Shown one piece after another: positions 51,839 through 61,408 of a DNA stretch of 64,000 nt; within the stretch, counting starts at the first letter, position 1; each line of letters opens with the position of its first letter. The stretch comes from Rhodopirellula sp. Its GTDB lineage: Bacteria; Planctomycetota; Planctomycetia; Pirellulales; Pirellulaceae. Position numbers and translations under genes: made by a program. Where the stretch lies: positions 1 to 64,000 of the forward strand of contig NZHC01000119.1 of NCBI GenBank assembly GCA_002689655.1, read 5' to 3'. The notes under the pieces were generated by a model. The model ran no database searches, was not told where the DNA came from, and worked only from the letters and a program-made list of their open reading frames with translations.

Positions 51839-52955
51839 GGATTATCTCTCATCGTGGGGGGCTGATGATTGCGCACGTTACCTCACGATAGCATGACTCG
51901 CTAGGCCTCGAATGCGAATCTGTTTTAGGTCAGCTTTTGACGTGATAATTACTGCGAGTGGCAACAACGCGATCACGATTTTCCTGTCGCGGTTCACCGT
52001 CCAAACAAGAAGCGGTGTTGTGCTTGTGAAGGAGAGAACCATGTCCATTCACAGCTCACAATCTACAAGGCGATGTGCGACGGACTTCTCACTTCAAATG
52101 GGTTGCTGGTAACCACACTGAGGTCGGTTAGTGAGAATAACTCTTGGATGCGAGGCGGGACATTGGGATCACTCATGAACCGCTGTTCGGTATTTGTAGG
52201 GTGACAATATCTGTGACACAAACGGCATGCTTGTTTTATTTCAGTACAGCGGTACTGTTCCCAATGAACATCTGTATTTCAGTTTGGCCGAATTAAAAAG
52301 TAGTCCTGCCTTAACCATGGCGAAAGGTTGCTTGAGGTTAAATGAATTGAGCGAATAAAAAAGGTTGTCCTGATTCAGTGCATCCGCCGTACAACAATTT
52401 ACAACACGCCTTGCGCTATAAGCTTCGCTTACCAATGTGCTGCGAACGAGCTTTCCCTTCTGGGCCATCAACTGCCGCATTTCATCCGTATCCCCTAGAA
52501 TATCAAGTTTGTCCAACTCGATGCTGAACCGGTTTCCCAGTGGTGCCTCCGTAGCAAGTTCAACCATCTATTCGAGGATCTTGCAGGTCAGCTTTTCCGC
52601 TTTCTCCTGATGACTTAATTTTTTCGTGGTGGCTGTTGGGCGATACACGGCGGGGTGTTAGGAGTCTGCGATGACTCACGGAGCCTTTTCTTTTCAGATT
52701 GGATCGGCGCTTTTAAGCTCAAAAAGCATGCTTCAGTCCAATGTGTTTGGATTTTGTAATACGGGTGCGAATTTCCCGCTCTGAGCGTGTTCTCGACTGG
52801 ATCGGTGGTTTTGGTGCAGGAGAAAATCAGATGTTTAGTATTTAGCGAAACGAGCAGTCAAAGGAACTCATTCCATATTTTACGAAATTGATCCGTAACC
52901 TTTCTCCGTTCAAAGTTATTTCCCGACATCCAACGTCAGAATCTTGCTGTGCATA
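51839..52955. other. Long spacer upstream of the ECF sigma operon
   Basis: It contains the decayed ORF described at 52241-52648 and otherwise no coding sequence I can support. The last 150 bases before the sigma factor should hold its promoter, but no ECF-type GGAAC/GTC boxes were recognised. Confidence 0.35.
52241..52648 (-). pseudogene. Possible decayed small gene with one in-frame stop
   Basis: Reading the minus strand from GTG 52648 gives VYRPTATTKKLSHQEKAEKLT, then a single in-frame TAG directly before the track's ATG at 52567, then MVELATEAPLGNRFSIELDK and onward to 52241. Both sides are polar and protein-like and share the frame, so this may be one gene with a nonsense mutation. No family is recognised. 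Alternatively only the 108-residue ORF is real, or neither. Confidence 0.3.
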
Positions 52956-53486
52956 ATGCGTGATACCCAATTTGAATTTGTTCAATTGTTGACGTCCCAC
53001 CAAGGGCGATTGTATGCGTATGTGTTTTCGTTGCTAGGCAATGTTGACCAGGCACGCGATGTGATGCAGGAAACCAACAAGGTGCTGTGGCAGAAGTCGA
53101 GTGAGTTTGAATTGGGGACCAACTTTGCCGCATGGATGATGAGGACAGCTTACTATCAGGTGATGGCACATCGCCAGAAATGTGCTCGTGAACGCCTTGT
53201 CTTTGATGATGAAATGACTGCCCAGTTGGCGACTGCGTCAGAAGTGCGAACTTCGCAGATGGAACAAAGACAGAAGCTGCTACAGGATTGCTTGGAAAAA
53301 TTGTCAGACAAAAATCGTGATCTGATACGGGCACGGTACCGTGATGGATATGAATTGGTGGTGATTGCCGAAAAAATGAACCGGAAAACTAACGCAATCA
53401 AGCAGGCTCTATTTCGAGCTCGCGCCGCGCTGATTGAATGTGTGCGAGCCAATTCGGAAGGACCGATCACCGGAGACGCACCATGA
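52956..53486 (+). CDS. ECF sigma-70 factor, Rhodopirellula/Verrucomicrobium type
   Basis: RNA polymerase sigma factor of 176 residues. Region 2 is LTSHQGRLYAYVFSLLGNVDQARDVMQETNKVLWQ with FAAWMMRTAYYQVMAHRQ; region 4 is CLEKLSDKNRDLIRARYRDGYELVVIAEKMNRKTNAIKQALFRARAAL. This is the ECF group found next to FecR-like genes in planctomycetes. ATG 52956 is preferred over the TTG at 52944. The stop overlaps the next ATG as ATGA, so the anti-sigma-like FecR protein is translationally coupled. It probably controls this operon in response to an envelope signal. Confidence 0.92.
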   Translation: MRDTQFEFVQLLTSHQGRLYAYVFSLLGNVDQARDVMQETNKVLWQKSSEFELGTNFAAWMMRTAYYQVMAHRQKCARERLVFDDEMTAQLATASEVRTSQMEQRQKLLQDCLEKLSDKNRDLIRARYRDGYELVVIAEKMNRKTNAIKQALFRARAALIECVRANSEGPITGDAP

Positions 53487-54982
53487 ATCAGTCGGAGGTC
53501 CCACCAGAATTGCAACCATTGCTGCTGGAACTGTTTGAAGGAACACTTGACGCCGAGGCAGGCGATCAGTTGCAGCAGCGTCTCCGAACCGACCCACATG
53601 CGATGGCGTTGTACATCGATTTCTGTGAGATGCATGCGGCATTGGCATGGGAACATGGTCAAGTCATTGCCGACATCACGCCGCCAGTGGTGGACTACAA
53701 GACAACAGGGAATCGACCCGCCCGGCTACGATGGATGACTGCGATCGCGGGAACGCTACTTGCCATTGCAGTTGTCACTTGGTCGCTGAGAGATTCCAAC
53801 GCGATACCGACTGGTCCAGTGGTTGCATCTATCGAGCAGAATGTGCATGCCACGATGTTTGCGGGCCAACGTGAGTGGACCCAAGATGAAATTCGTGCAG
53901 GACAGTACGTGTTGAATCAGGGTCTTGTGCAAATCAAGTACGCATCCGGTGTGACCATTTATCTGGAAGCCCCTGCAAAATTCGAGGCAGTGGATAGAAA
54001 ACGCGTGGTTCTGCATGAGGGCCGACTGTCTGCGACCGTGCCTCCCGAGGGTGTCGGTTTTACGGTCGAAACGAGAGAAGCAGAAGTCGTTGATTTTGGA
54101 ACGGAGTTTTCGGTCGAAGCCGTGCTGGGTCAGAGCGAAGTACATGTGTTTGACGGGCATGTGCGCGTACAACCAAAACAGTCGGTCGATCAATCATCCG
54201 AAGCAGTCGATCTGTGGACTGACGAGGCAGTCCGGATCGCTGATACGACCCGACAGGCTTCAGGAATCGATTTGGCAAAGCACCGGTTCATTCGTAGCAT
54301 CAAAGAGCCCAAAGCGGCGTACGTCGATGCGGTGCGTGATTTAAATCCTACAGCCTATTATCGCATGCCGATTCGCCAGCAAGGATTGCATTGTTTGCCG
54401 GAAGAGTACTCCGGTCGGGTGCTGACGGGTGAAGGTCGCCGACCTGCCTGTGCTCCAGGTTTTTCGGGCGGATCACTGCGCGTGGGTGGTCGATCTATCG
54501 GACGTGGTGCGATCGTTCAGAATGCCCCTGAGATTTCAAGTGAATTTACAATCATGGCCTGGGTTTATGCCGAGGGACGTGCTAAGAACGCAGTTTTGGC
54601 GACAAACATCACAAAGAACAATGGCTGCTTCGCGTGGATGCTTGATGATGACAGTGGCCGAATGAAGATGAGGGTGAGGGATCAAGATGGCGAACTGGTT
54701 GAGTGTGTGACGCGGGAAACCATTGAATTGAAAAAGTGGCACCACTTTGCCTGCACCTATGACGGTGACATGCTAAAACTGTTTCGTAATGGCGAAATGA
54801 GTGAATCACAGCCGTGTGAATCGCTTGCTGAATCTCGTGGATCAATACTCCATTTTGGAACAAACTGGCGAGGAAGGCATCGCTGGGAAGGTCGTATTGA
54901 TGAGGTTGCCATCTTCGATAAGGCGCTGAGTCACCAACAAATTGACAGCCTAATGTTGCTTGGCGATCCCAGTCAACAGTAA
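53483..54982 (+). CDS. FecR-domain anti-sigma-like protein with LamG domain
   Basis: 499 residues from the ATG in the ATGA overlap. Residues 1-80 are a cytoplasmic helical region (LLLELFEGTLDAEAGDQLQQRL) like planctomycete anti-sigma proteins. One membrane helix (MTAIAGTLLAIAVVTWSL) follows. The periplasmic FecR domain is WTQDEIRAGQYVLNQGLVQIKYASG to EAEVVDFGTEFSVEAV and EVHVFDGHVRV. A LamG/concanavalin-like domain (FTIMAWVYAEGRAKNAV... HHFACTYDGDMLKLFRNG) closes the protein and may bind sugars. The topology suits sensing outside and holding the sigma factor inside. Confidence 0.88.
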   Translation: MNQSEVPPELQPLLLELFEGTLDAEAGDQLQQRLRTDPHAMALYIDFCEMHAALAWEHGQVIADITPPVVDYKTTGNRPARLRWMTAIAGTLLAIAVVTWSLRDSNAIPTGPVVASIEQNVHATMFAGQREWTQDEIRAGQYVLNQGLVQIKYASGVTIYLEAPAKFEAVDRKRVVLHEGRLSATVPPEGVGFTVETREAEVVDFGTEFSVEAVLGQSEVHVFDGHVRVQPKQSVDQSSEAVDLWTDEAVRIADTTRQASGIDLAKHRFIRSIKEPKAAYVDAVRDLNPTAYYRMPIRQQGLHCLPEEYSGRVLTGEGRRPACAPGFSGGSLRVGGRSIGRGAIVQNAPEISSEFTIMAWVYAEGRAKNAVLATNITKNNGCFAWMLDDDSGRMKMRVRDQDGELVECVTRETIELKKWHHFACTYDGDMLKLFRNGEMSESQPCESLAESRGSILHFGTNWRGRHRWEGRIDEVAIFDKALSHQQIDSLMLLGDPSQQ

Positions 54983-55033
54983 AGATTGACCTTTATAATG
55001 ATTCAAAGTTCGCCAATCAAAAAAGGGCATGGC

Positions 55034-57073
55034 ATGAACGCCGAACATCGAAAATGGCGACGAGCTACATCAGTTCTGATCACCGTTCTTTCTTTATTTT
55101 GCACGCCAGGTTTCTTGTGTTTGCCGGTCTCGGGTGAAGAGGGTCAGAAAACCAAGCGTCAAGAGAAAAAGGTGCAGATTCGAGAGGAACGGCTTGAAAA
55201 GCGACGCACAAAAAAAGCGGAAGCAAACAAACCGATAGACACCGCAACGCAACCTGATTCGGAACCGATTACTGAACCCGTTGTGAGAAAAATCACCAAT
55301 GAACAGGTCTCGATCGCTGCTCGAAAAATCGACGCGTTGGTGGTTGCTAATCTGAAACAGTACAATCAAAGTCCCGCGCCGCCTGCGAATGAATTGGTTT
55401 TACTCAGACGTGTCTATCTGGATCTGATCGGTCGTATCCCAACCGCCATCGAAATGGAACGTTTTCAGTCGACTAAGAATCCTGACCGACTGAACTCCTT
55501 GATCGACGAGTTGCTCGATTCGCAAGGACACCGCTCCCATCTGTTCAACTATTTTGCCGACATGTTGCGAATTTCTGATGATTTTTATCGAGTCGGGACG
55601 GCGCACAGCTATCAAAGTTGGCTCAAGAAACAGATTCGCCAAAATCGACCTTGGGATGCCATGGTTACCGAGATGATGACTGCCGAGGGAGCCTTCGGAA
55701 ATCACGGGGCCGCCGGCTACCTGCTTCGTGACGCGGGTATGCCTTTGGACAGTCTCTCCAATACCTTGACCACCTTCATGGGAGCCAATGTTGCGTGTGC
55801 GCAATGTCATGATCATCCATTTGCCGACTGGTCCCAGGACGACTTTTATAAAATGGCTGCCTTTTTTGGTGCAACGCGATTCGAGAGAGATGATAGCCGA
55901 AAACCCGCCAGATCGATTGCCACAAACGAATTCAAAAAATCCACTCTGGTCACCCTCCTGCAGCCAAATCTGTCACGTGTCGTATTCGAAAAGGGTCGCT
56001 CTCTGAAGTATCCCGAAGATTATCAGTACGATGATGAACTGCCTGGTAAGAAAGTCATTGCCAAGTTCATCACATGGGAAGACACACCGACTGTGCCAGT
56101 CGCTGCCTACGCGAGTTCGCCGAAGACATTGCGAACCCAATTCGCAAATTGGATGACTGCCAAGGGGAACCCACGATTTGCTTCGGCGATTGCCAACCGG
56201 ATGTGGAAGCGATTTTTTGGAGTTGCTGTTCAGGAACCGATCACCGACTTGGATCAGAAAGAGTTGGCGACCAACCCAGAGCTGTTGACATTTCTGAGTA
56301 CTGTGATGTGTGCAGTCGATTTTGACCTGCGTGAATTTCAACGGGTACTTTTGCGTACCAATATCTATCGACGTCAGGCCTGCCCGATACCTGACGAAGG
56401 GGTTCCATTCCGATTTGCCGGCCCGATGCTTCGGCGGATGACAGCCGAGCAGGTGTGGGACTCGATTGTGATTTTGAACAGTGGAACCGAACCGGAAGGA
56501 TATGTCCGTGATTTGGGTCCAGAAATCGCTGAACTGGTAATTCCCTCGTTTGTGATTCCCGAGAAGATAGAAGGTTGGGACGTTGGAAAACGTGAACAGG
56601 TCTTTGCCCATGCTCGCGATGTGCTCGCTCAACGTGGGGTGAACGGGGAAAAAATGAGTGTGGGAGGTCGTGGTCTTTTCTCTTCAAAAGGAAAACGTAG
56701 GGGCGTCAATTGGATACGGGCGAGTGAGTTGACACAGCCCGCGAGACCTGACCACCTGTTGCGCATCGCTGGACAGTCTGATCGGAACGTACCCGACGAC
56801 TCTGCGACCGAGGGGGGAATCACCGAAGCGCTGGCCATGATGAATGGAGAAGCGGCCGAAGCCGTGATTGGAAATGAATCACTGGTCATGCAGCAGGCTG
56901 TACTTCGCAGTCAAGATGCGGACAAAGTGGATTTCCTGTATCGGAGTTTCCTGACGAGAAGTCCAAGCCGTGCTGAACAGCTGACCTGTGCCAAAGTACT
57001 TGAACTTCGAATGGGCATCAACGACATCGCGTGGGCGTTGCTGAACAGTCGCGAATTCATGTTCATTCAATAA
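55034..57073 (+). CDS. DUF1549/DUF1553 (PSCyt2/PSD1) protein
   Basis: About 679 residues from ATG 55034 (GGG and a short spacer upstream; MIQSS nearer 55000 is possible). The signal peptide is TSVLITVLSLFCTPGFLCLPVSG, followed by a charged Lys/Glu coiled region. DUF1549 (PSCyt2): RRVYLDLIGRIPTAIEMERF, MVTEMMTAEGAFGNH, and the haem-like motif CAQCHDHPFADWSQ. DUF1553 (PSD1): WMTAKGNPRFASAIANRMWKRFFG and PFRFAGPMLRRMTAEQVWDSIV, then EQVFAHARDVL and SFLTRSPSRAEQ. Exported; pairs with the DUF1501 gene that follows. Unlike many relatives, no PSCyt1 domain precedes it. Confidence 0.9.
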   Translation: MNAEHRKWRRATSVLITVLSLFCTPGFLCLPVSGEEGQKTKRQEKKVQIREERLEKRRTKKAEANKPIDTATQPDSEPITEPVVRKITNEQVSIAARKIDALVVANLKQYNQSPAPPANELVLLRRVYLDLIGRIPTAIEMERFQSTKNPDRLNSLIDELLDSQGHRSHLFNYFADMLRISDDFYRVGTAHSYQSWLKKQIRQNRPWDAMVTEMMTAEGAFGNHGAAGYLLRDAGMPLDSLSNTLTTFMGANVACAQCHDHPFADWSQDDFYKMAAFFGATRFERDDSRKPARSIATNEFKKSTLVTLLQPNLSRVVFEKGRSLKYPEDYQYDDELPGKKVIAKFITWEDTPTVPVAAYASSPKTLRTQFANWMTAKGNPRFASAIANRMWKRFFGVAVQEPITDLDQKELATNPELLTFLSTVMCAVDFDLREFQRVLLRTNIYRRQACPIPDEGVPFRFAGPMLRRMTAEQVWDSIVILNSGTEPEGYVRDLGPEIAELVIPSFVIPEKIEGWDVGKREQVFAHARDVLAQRGVNGEKMSVGGRGLFSSKGKRRGVNWIRASELTQPARPDHLLRIAGQSDRNVPDDSATEGGITEALAMMNGEAAEAVIGNESLVMQQAVLRSQDADKVDFLYRSFLTRSPSRAEQLTCAKVLELRMGINDIAWALLNSREFMFIQ

Positions 57074-57091
57074 CAATACTGAGCACTGACC

Positions 57092-58369
57092 ATGATGGAT
57101 GATCCACTTCAGAAATTCGATTCCGCGACTCGGCGACAGTTTGTGCAGCGGATGGCGGCGACGGCTTTTGGGCTGAATATTTTGCCCACCGCAAGTTCGC
57201 TGGCTGACGAGTCCGAGGAGATTCCCAGCAGTGGGCCCGGTTTCGGATCGGCCAAAAGCGTGATCGTTTTGCAGCTCAATGGTGGAGTGAGCCATATCGA
57301 TACCTTGGATCCCAAAAAAGGGAACGGTCCTGGCAAGGCGATCAACACTGCGGCCGATTTTCAGGTCACTGAGTATTTGCCGCGAATCGCCAAAGTAGCT
57401 GACCGGATTTGCGTGCTGAGATCAATGGCCGCCGAAGTCGGCGTACACGCCCCGGCCAAGTACGTCATGAGAACCGGATACAACGGTCGCGGTACGGTTG
57501 TGCATCCGAATATCGGCGCGTGGGCCCAACATTATCTCGGACGCAGTCATGCCCAAATGCCGAGTAGCGTGTGTATCAACCAGCGCAGTGCTCGGGGGAA
57601 CGGTTTCTTTTCCAGCAGCCATGCGCCGTTGGCCATCGGAGAGCCGAATTCAGGAATCGGTAATATCGATGCATTGACTGGGGACCACTTGATGCTGAAG
57701 AGAACACAGCTACTCAACGCACTGGATTCCGATTTTCGAAAGCGTTATCAGGATAAGCAGGTACAGGCCTATAACGGTTTCTACGATGACGCGGTCACGC
57801 TGATGAAGAGCAGTGAGCTCGATGCATTTGACCTGAAAAAGGAAGCGGCAAAGGTCCGTGAAGCGTACGGCAGTTCTCGGTTTGGGCAAGGCTGTCTGCT
57901 CGCCCGCAGGCTTGTGCAATCGGGGGTGCGATTTGTTGAAGTGGCCCACGAAGGGTGGGACATGCACAAGAATCTGGAAGATGATATTACCGAACTGACA
58001 CCGGTTTTTGATCAGGCCTTCTCAGCCTTGCTGCGTGATCTTGAAAATCAGGGAATTTTGGATCACACCCTTGTTGTTGTATCGACCGAATTTGGTCGGA
58101 AACCAAAGTTCGATGGCAATGGTCGCGGCCATCATCCGGTCTGTTTTTCCACAGTGCTCGCGGGCGGGGGAATCAAGCGAGGCTACGTGCACGGAGCAAG
58201 TAATGGCGATGGGGGTTACGTTGATCGAGACGAAGTGACGATCGGCAATTTTCACGCCACCATCGGATGGGCGATGGGACTGCCGCTGTCCACCGAAGCC
58301 GTTTCACCCAGTGGAAGACCATTCACAGTTGGCGATAAGGAAAAACCTGTCATGAATGTATTCGCATGA
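57092..58369 (+). CDS. DUF1501 domain protein
   Basis: 425 residues, exported through a Tat-like signal, TRRQFVQRMAATAFGLNILP. Typical DUF1501 strings: SVIVLQLNGGVSHIDTLDPK, ICVLRSMAAEVGVHAPAKYVMRTGY, GQGCLLARRLVQSGVRFVEVAHEGWDMHKN, HTLVVVSTEFGRKPKFDGNGRGHHP. The fold belongs to the alkaline-phosphatase/sulfatase superfamily by family knowledge. Starts 18 bases after the DUF1549/1553 gene; the two are nearly always neighbours in planctomycetes. Enzymatic activity is unproven. Confidence 0.92.
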   Translation: MMDDPLQKFDSATRRQFVQRMAATAFGLNILPTASSLADESEEIPSSGPGFGSAKSVIVLQLNGGVSHIDTLDPKKGNGPGKAINTAADFQVTEYLPRIAKVADRICVLRSMAAEVGVHAPAKYVMRTGYNGRGTVVHPNIGAWAQHYLGRSHAQMPSSVCINQRSARGNGFFSSSHAPLAIGEPNSGIGNIDALTGDHLMLKRTQLLNALDSDFRKRYQDKQVQAYNGFYDDAVTLMKSSELDAFDLKKEAAKVREAYGSSRFGQGCLLARRLVQSGVRFVEVAHEGWDMHKNLEDDITELTPVFDQAFSALLRDLENQGILDHTLVVVSTEFGRKPKFDGNGRGHHPVCFSTVLAGGGIKRGYVHGASNGDGGYVDRDEVTIGNFHATIGWAMGLPLSTEAVSPSGRPFTVGDKEKPVMNVFA

Positions 58370-58491
58370 CATAACGCTTTCTCGTTTGTGAGCTGCCCGC
58401 GCCGCGGATGATCAACCCTGTGTTTGAGCCGACTGCCACCCAGTAATTCAACCCTTCATCGATCCCGGAACACGTTCTCAGGCTGTCCAAA

Positions 58492-59229
58492 ATGCGATCA
58501 TGCACCCACCTGCTCATTCTTTTTCTCCTGCCCGCTACGCTCCACGGCCAAAGTAACAGCAAGGGTGCGAGTAGCCCCGTGGTGGTGGGCGAGTTGAAGT
58601 CGGTGGAGGGCAATCAGTTTAAAGTGCTGCAAGGTGGCGAATTGCTTCGTAAACTCGTGCTCCGTCCCAAGAGCCATGTCCACTATGTTGGCATGCATGA
58701 CAAGGCCGCTCACCATCCGGTCGCGGGTTACGGTGTCAAAGCCAAAGTGGAAAAAGATGGCAGCATCAAATCGATTCTGTTCACGCAACCCATCGGCAAA
58801 ATGGTGCCACTGGGTGAAAGACGGCTGATGATGTCAGAGCGTGAACTATTCGAAAAAATTGACGAGGATCGGAATGGAATGGTGAGCTATGTCGAATTCG
58901 CCCGCTCCATCTACCACTCGCCAAAACATGGACCAGATGGTTTTAGAAAATATGACAGAGACGGCGACGGCGGACTGAATCAAGAAGAGTTTAATCGTAG
59001 TTTGAGTACGGTCGCTTGGTGGAAATTTTCTCGCAAGCAATCCGCTGACTGGATTGCGAACGCGGATGAAGATGACAATGGCAAATTGACGCTCGATGAA
59101 TTCAAGGCGATCTGCACCAGCGGAAATCACATTGACAATGTTTTTCGTCGCACCGACAAAGACAAATCCGGTGACTTGAGTGGGACAGAAGTGACTGCCT
59201 ACATCGAATCCATCACTAAGAAAATGTGA
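58492..59229 (+). CDS. Exported EF-hand calcium-binding protein
   Basis: A signal peptide, MRSCTHLLILFLLPATLHG, precedes a ~95-residue beta domain (VVVGELKSVEGNQFKVLQGGE, perhaps OB-like). Four EF-hand loops follow: DEDRNGMVSYVEF, DRDGDGGLNQEEF, DEDDNGKLTLDEF and DKDKSGDLSGTEV. Loops 2-4 have good D-x-D/N-x-D/S-G calcium ligands. It lies 122 bases after DUF1501 and probably ends the sigma operon. It may act as a calcium-responsive partner of the exported proteins here; this is inference. Confidence 0.82.
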   Translation: MRSCTHLLILFLLPATLHGQSNSKGASSPVVVGELKSVEGNQFKVLQGGELLRKLVLRPKSHVHYVGMHDKAAHHPVAGYGVKAKVEKDGSIKSILFTQPIGKMVPLGERRLMMSERELFEKIDEDRNGMVSYVEFARSIYHSPKHGPDGFRKYDRDGDGGLNQEEFNRSLSTVAWWKFSRKQSADWIANADEDDNGKLTLDEFKAICTSGNHIDNVFRRTDKDKSGDLSGTEVTAYIESITKKM

Positions 59230-59666
59230 TTTGAAAACTCACTGTTGCACGGAGGATGGCGCTGCCTGTTCGATAATAAGTGCAGGGACTGCCCAGCCGG
59301 AGTAGCGTAAACGCATGCTGTGGTGCTGGTGTTCTGTGGTGAAGAAATAGGCAATCGTGCCCAGCCTGCAGTGCTTCTTTCATCAGCAACAGTGGAGAAG
59401 AGCTGTCTTGTGTGCGAACGGGTGGCAGCCAGCTCTATCGATCCCAGTCAGGCCTATTCACCACCGGGCAATTTGCTACGTTTGTGATGCTGGTAAGTCA
59501 AAACGCGGGTTTTGTCGCGTATCCCGAAGTCATGGTTCAAAATCCGTGTTGCAGTCATCATTAGGCTGGCCAGTCGCTGCAAGCGGGGCGGTTTAACGAG
59601 CTGTTTGTTTGATGGAACCGACTCGCTGACAGCTGAAAGACTGAATAACTTGACCTTCTGTGTTAC
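59230..59666. other. Intergenic spacer
   Basis: No gene, repeat or strong hairpin seen; the overlapping track ORFs (79 residues plus, part of the 183-residue minus) do not look like proteins. Confidence 0.35.
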
Positions 59667-60242
59667 ATGATTAAGAGGCTGTTGAATCCCATGTATGACA
59701 AAGACAGAATTATCTATCAACTTGAGCGTACTCGTGTGCTTTCTCTCCAGATGATTGAACGCGTCCCGCACGATCAGTGGTTTGACATGCCGACGGGGGT
59801 GACACACGTCGCCTGGAACGTTGGACACATGGCGATTGCTGAATATTTTTTGGGGCTGGTTTTTGTCCGCGGTGCACGCGAAAAAGATCGCGATTTTATT
59901 CCAGAAGCTTATGTAGAGCTTTTTGGATATGGTTCGGTTGCTACCTCTGATCCGTCTTCTTATCCCAGTCCCTCGGAAATACTGAAGGTACTTGGCTCCG
60001 TTCACAAAACACTACTCGATGAAACACGAGCGATGCCCGCAGAAGAGTTGAGTGAGACTTGCGAGTTTCTCGAAGGAGAGTTTGATCACCATCCAATTTT
60101 TGAACAAAAAGGTGGTGCACTGGAGTGGCTCGGTTATCACGAGCACGTACACATCGGAGCAATCGGACTGTTGAGACGCGAACTTGGATCGAAGCCCATC
60201 GAGTATTTTCAAGAGTCGCGAGAAGGAAAACGCTTCGCATAG
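59667..60242 (+). CDS. DinB/YfiT-family putative metal-dependent protein
   Basis: A 191-residue four-helix-bundle protein. The N-terminal helix YQLERTRVLSLQMIERVPHDQW, the first metal histidine in HVAWNVGHMAIAEYFLGL, and the YHEHVHIGAIGLLRREL segment supplying two more histidines form the DinB triad. Family members act as thiol-dependent transferases or hydrolases; no specific substrate can be read. ATG 59691 (MYDKDRII) is an alternative start. Stands alone. Confidence 0.82.
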   Translation: MIKRLLNPMYDKDRIIYQLERTRVLSLQMIERVPHDQWFDMPTGVTHVAWNVGHMAIAEYFLGLVFVRGAREKDRDFIPEAYVELFGYGSVATSDPSSYPSPSEILKVLGSVHKTLLDETRAMPAEELSETCEFLEGEFDHHPIFEQKGGALEWLGYHEHVHIGAIGLLRRELGSKPIEYFQESREGKRFA

Positions 60243-60341
60243 GTTTCTCCGCAATCCAATTAGTTCTATGTGGCAGTACGCCTGTCCCTTTCTCTCGTTT
60301 TGGTGTCATGGATGAATCAATGGAGAAAAGGATTGGCTGAC

Positions 60342-60476
60342 CGTGGCAGCAGGCGTCTCAGTTGCCAACGCGTCTTATTGCAGCGATCGCCTGTGTTGTT
60401 GCTTTGACGGCAATTGCGATGGCAATCGCCCTGCTGTGATGAGCATTTTGAGCCTTTCGTTTTTTGAGTTCGGGCA
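60342..60476. repeat. Truncated duplicate of the 3' end of the HEAT lipoprotein gene
   Basis: This 135-bp stretch aligns without gaps to 61393-61527, the 3' end of the HEAT lipoprotein gene, with about 16 mismatches by hand count. On the minus strand it still reads AQNAHHSRAIAIAIAVKATT... up to a stop, in the same frame as AQNDHHGRAIAIAMAVKAAK in the intact gene. It is probably the remnant of a second gene copy; the proline-rich protein lies between the two copies. Confidence 0.85.
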
Positions 60477-60500
60477 CAGGCCTCGTTTCCCAAAACGCCC

Positions 60501-60534
60501 GGGACAGTCGCCGGAAGACGGCTGTTTCTGTCCC
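60501..60534 (-). terminator. Strong hairpin downstream of the proline-rich gene
   Basis: GGGACAG ... CTGTCCC encloses an inner GCCG-GAAGA-CGGC stem. It lies 28 bases beyond the stop of the minus-strand gene at 60562 and could end its transcript. There is no clear U-run, so a processing or stability role is equally possible. Confidence 0.4.
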
Positions 60535-60561
60535 CTGTTCTTTATCCTCAACACATCAATT

Positions 60562-61095
60562 TCACTCACTCGCAGGCTTGGAGCTCAAGATATTGTCAAA
60601 AGTGACGATATGCGGGCCGAATGTGGGCCGCTTGAATTCGGTTTCATCGTCCTGGCTGGGTAAAATGATTTCAGACAACACAGAGTCACATGCCTCGTCG
60701 AAAGTGAGACCACCGTCTTTCATAAGTATCTCCAACCAGAAGTAGATTTCCAGATTCAACGAGAGATAATCATCTCCGTCGCCTGACACTCGATCTTGAC
60801 CAGGGTCTGGTTTTGGATCAGGTTCAGGTGCTGGCTCCGGATCAGGTTCTGGTTTTGGATCGGGGTCTGGTAACCGAAACGGAGGTTCACCGTTGCTGGG
60901 TTGCCACCACCATGAATCATCGTCTCCCCGCATCACTCCCGGTTGATCGGTTGGCGAGAGGGTAATCGTTACGCTGGATGATCTAGGCTCTTCAATGTCA
61001 GTGCAGGGTGTTTTGCCATCAACGGCAAACGCGATTTGAAAGCTGCAGGCAACAAATGCCATCGCGAGTGTCAGTTTTTTACTTGTGATTGCCAT
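60562..61095 (-). CDS. Exported protein with Asp-Pro/Glu-Pro-rich linker
   Basis: 177 residues from ATG 61095, which follows GGAGAAAGAT; MEKD at 61107 is less likely. A signal peptide KKLTLAMAFVACSFQIAFA is followed by ~60 residues with no family, then PDPDPKPEPDPEPAPEPDPK, an extended acidic proline-rich segment. The C-terminal ~60 residues are acidic and helical (DYLSLNLEIYFWLEILMKDGGLTFDEACDSVL). No function recognised. It sits between the two copies of the HEAT 3' segment. Confidence 0.6.
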   Translation of the reverse strand: MAITSKKLTLAMAFVACSFQIAFAVDGKTPCTDIEEPRSSSVTITLSPTDQPGVMRGDDDSWWWQPSNGEPPFRLPDPDPKPEPDPEPAPEPDPKPDPGQDRVSGDGDDYLSLNLEIYFWLEILMKDGGLTFDEACDSVLSEIILPSQDDETEFKRPTFGPHIVTFDNILSSKPASE

Positions 61096-61408
61096 ATCTT
61101 TCTCCACAACTCAAGATCTTTCACGTGGCGGAACGTCCGCCCCTGTACGGTAGATACAGCGGCGAGGCAGCTTTCTTACAACGATTTCTTTTTTTAACGC
61201 AGATTCATATTGAGGGCACAGTGTTGAGGGCACAGTGTTGAGGGCACAGTGTTGTGCGATCCAGTGTGGCCGCCTCAAGGTTGTCGAGAGAGAAATCGTT
61301 TGGAAAAGACAAGACCCACAAGTTCGGCACCGTTTGCACCATAGTCAGTGATCTAGGATGGCAAAAGACGGTCTGTTCTTTTCATTCCTGAGCGTGGCAG
61401 CAAGCGTC
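61096..61408. other. Intergenic spacer with a 14-bp tandem repeat
   Basis: Holds the 14-bp triplicated repeat at 61210-61251 and the presumed promoter of the proline-rich gene. No additional gene is supported. Confidence 0.4.
61210..61251. repeat. 14-bp tandem repeat, three units
   Basis: TGAGGGCACAGTGT occurs three times head to tail with no mismatch, about 115 bases upstream of the proline-rich gene's start. Not a multiple of three and not in a coding frame. Confidence 0.9.

Noticed and set aside
55973-56687. Minus-strand ORFs of 219 and 148 residues in the DUF1549/1553 gene
   Set aside because: Antisense shadows of a clear coding region; no recognisable motif.
59454-60005. 183-residue minus ORF over the DinB gene
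   Set aside because: It is antisense to a gene with clear DinB motifs, and nothing in its own sequence is recognisable.
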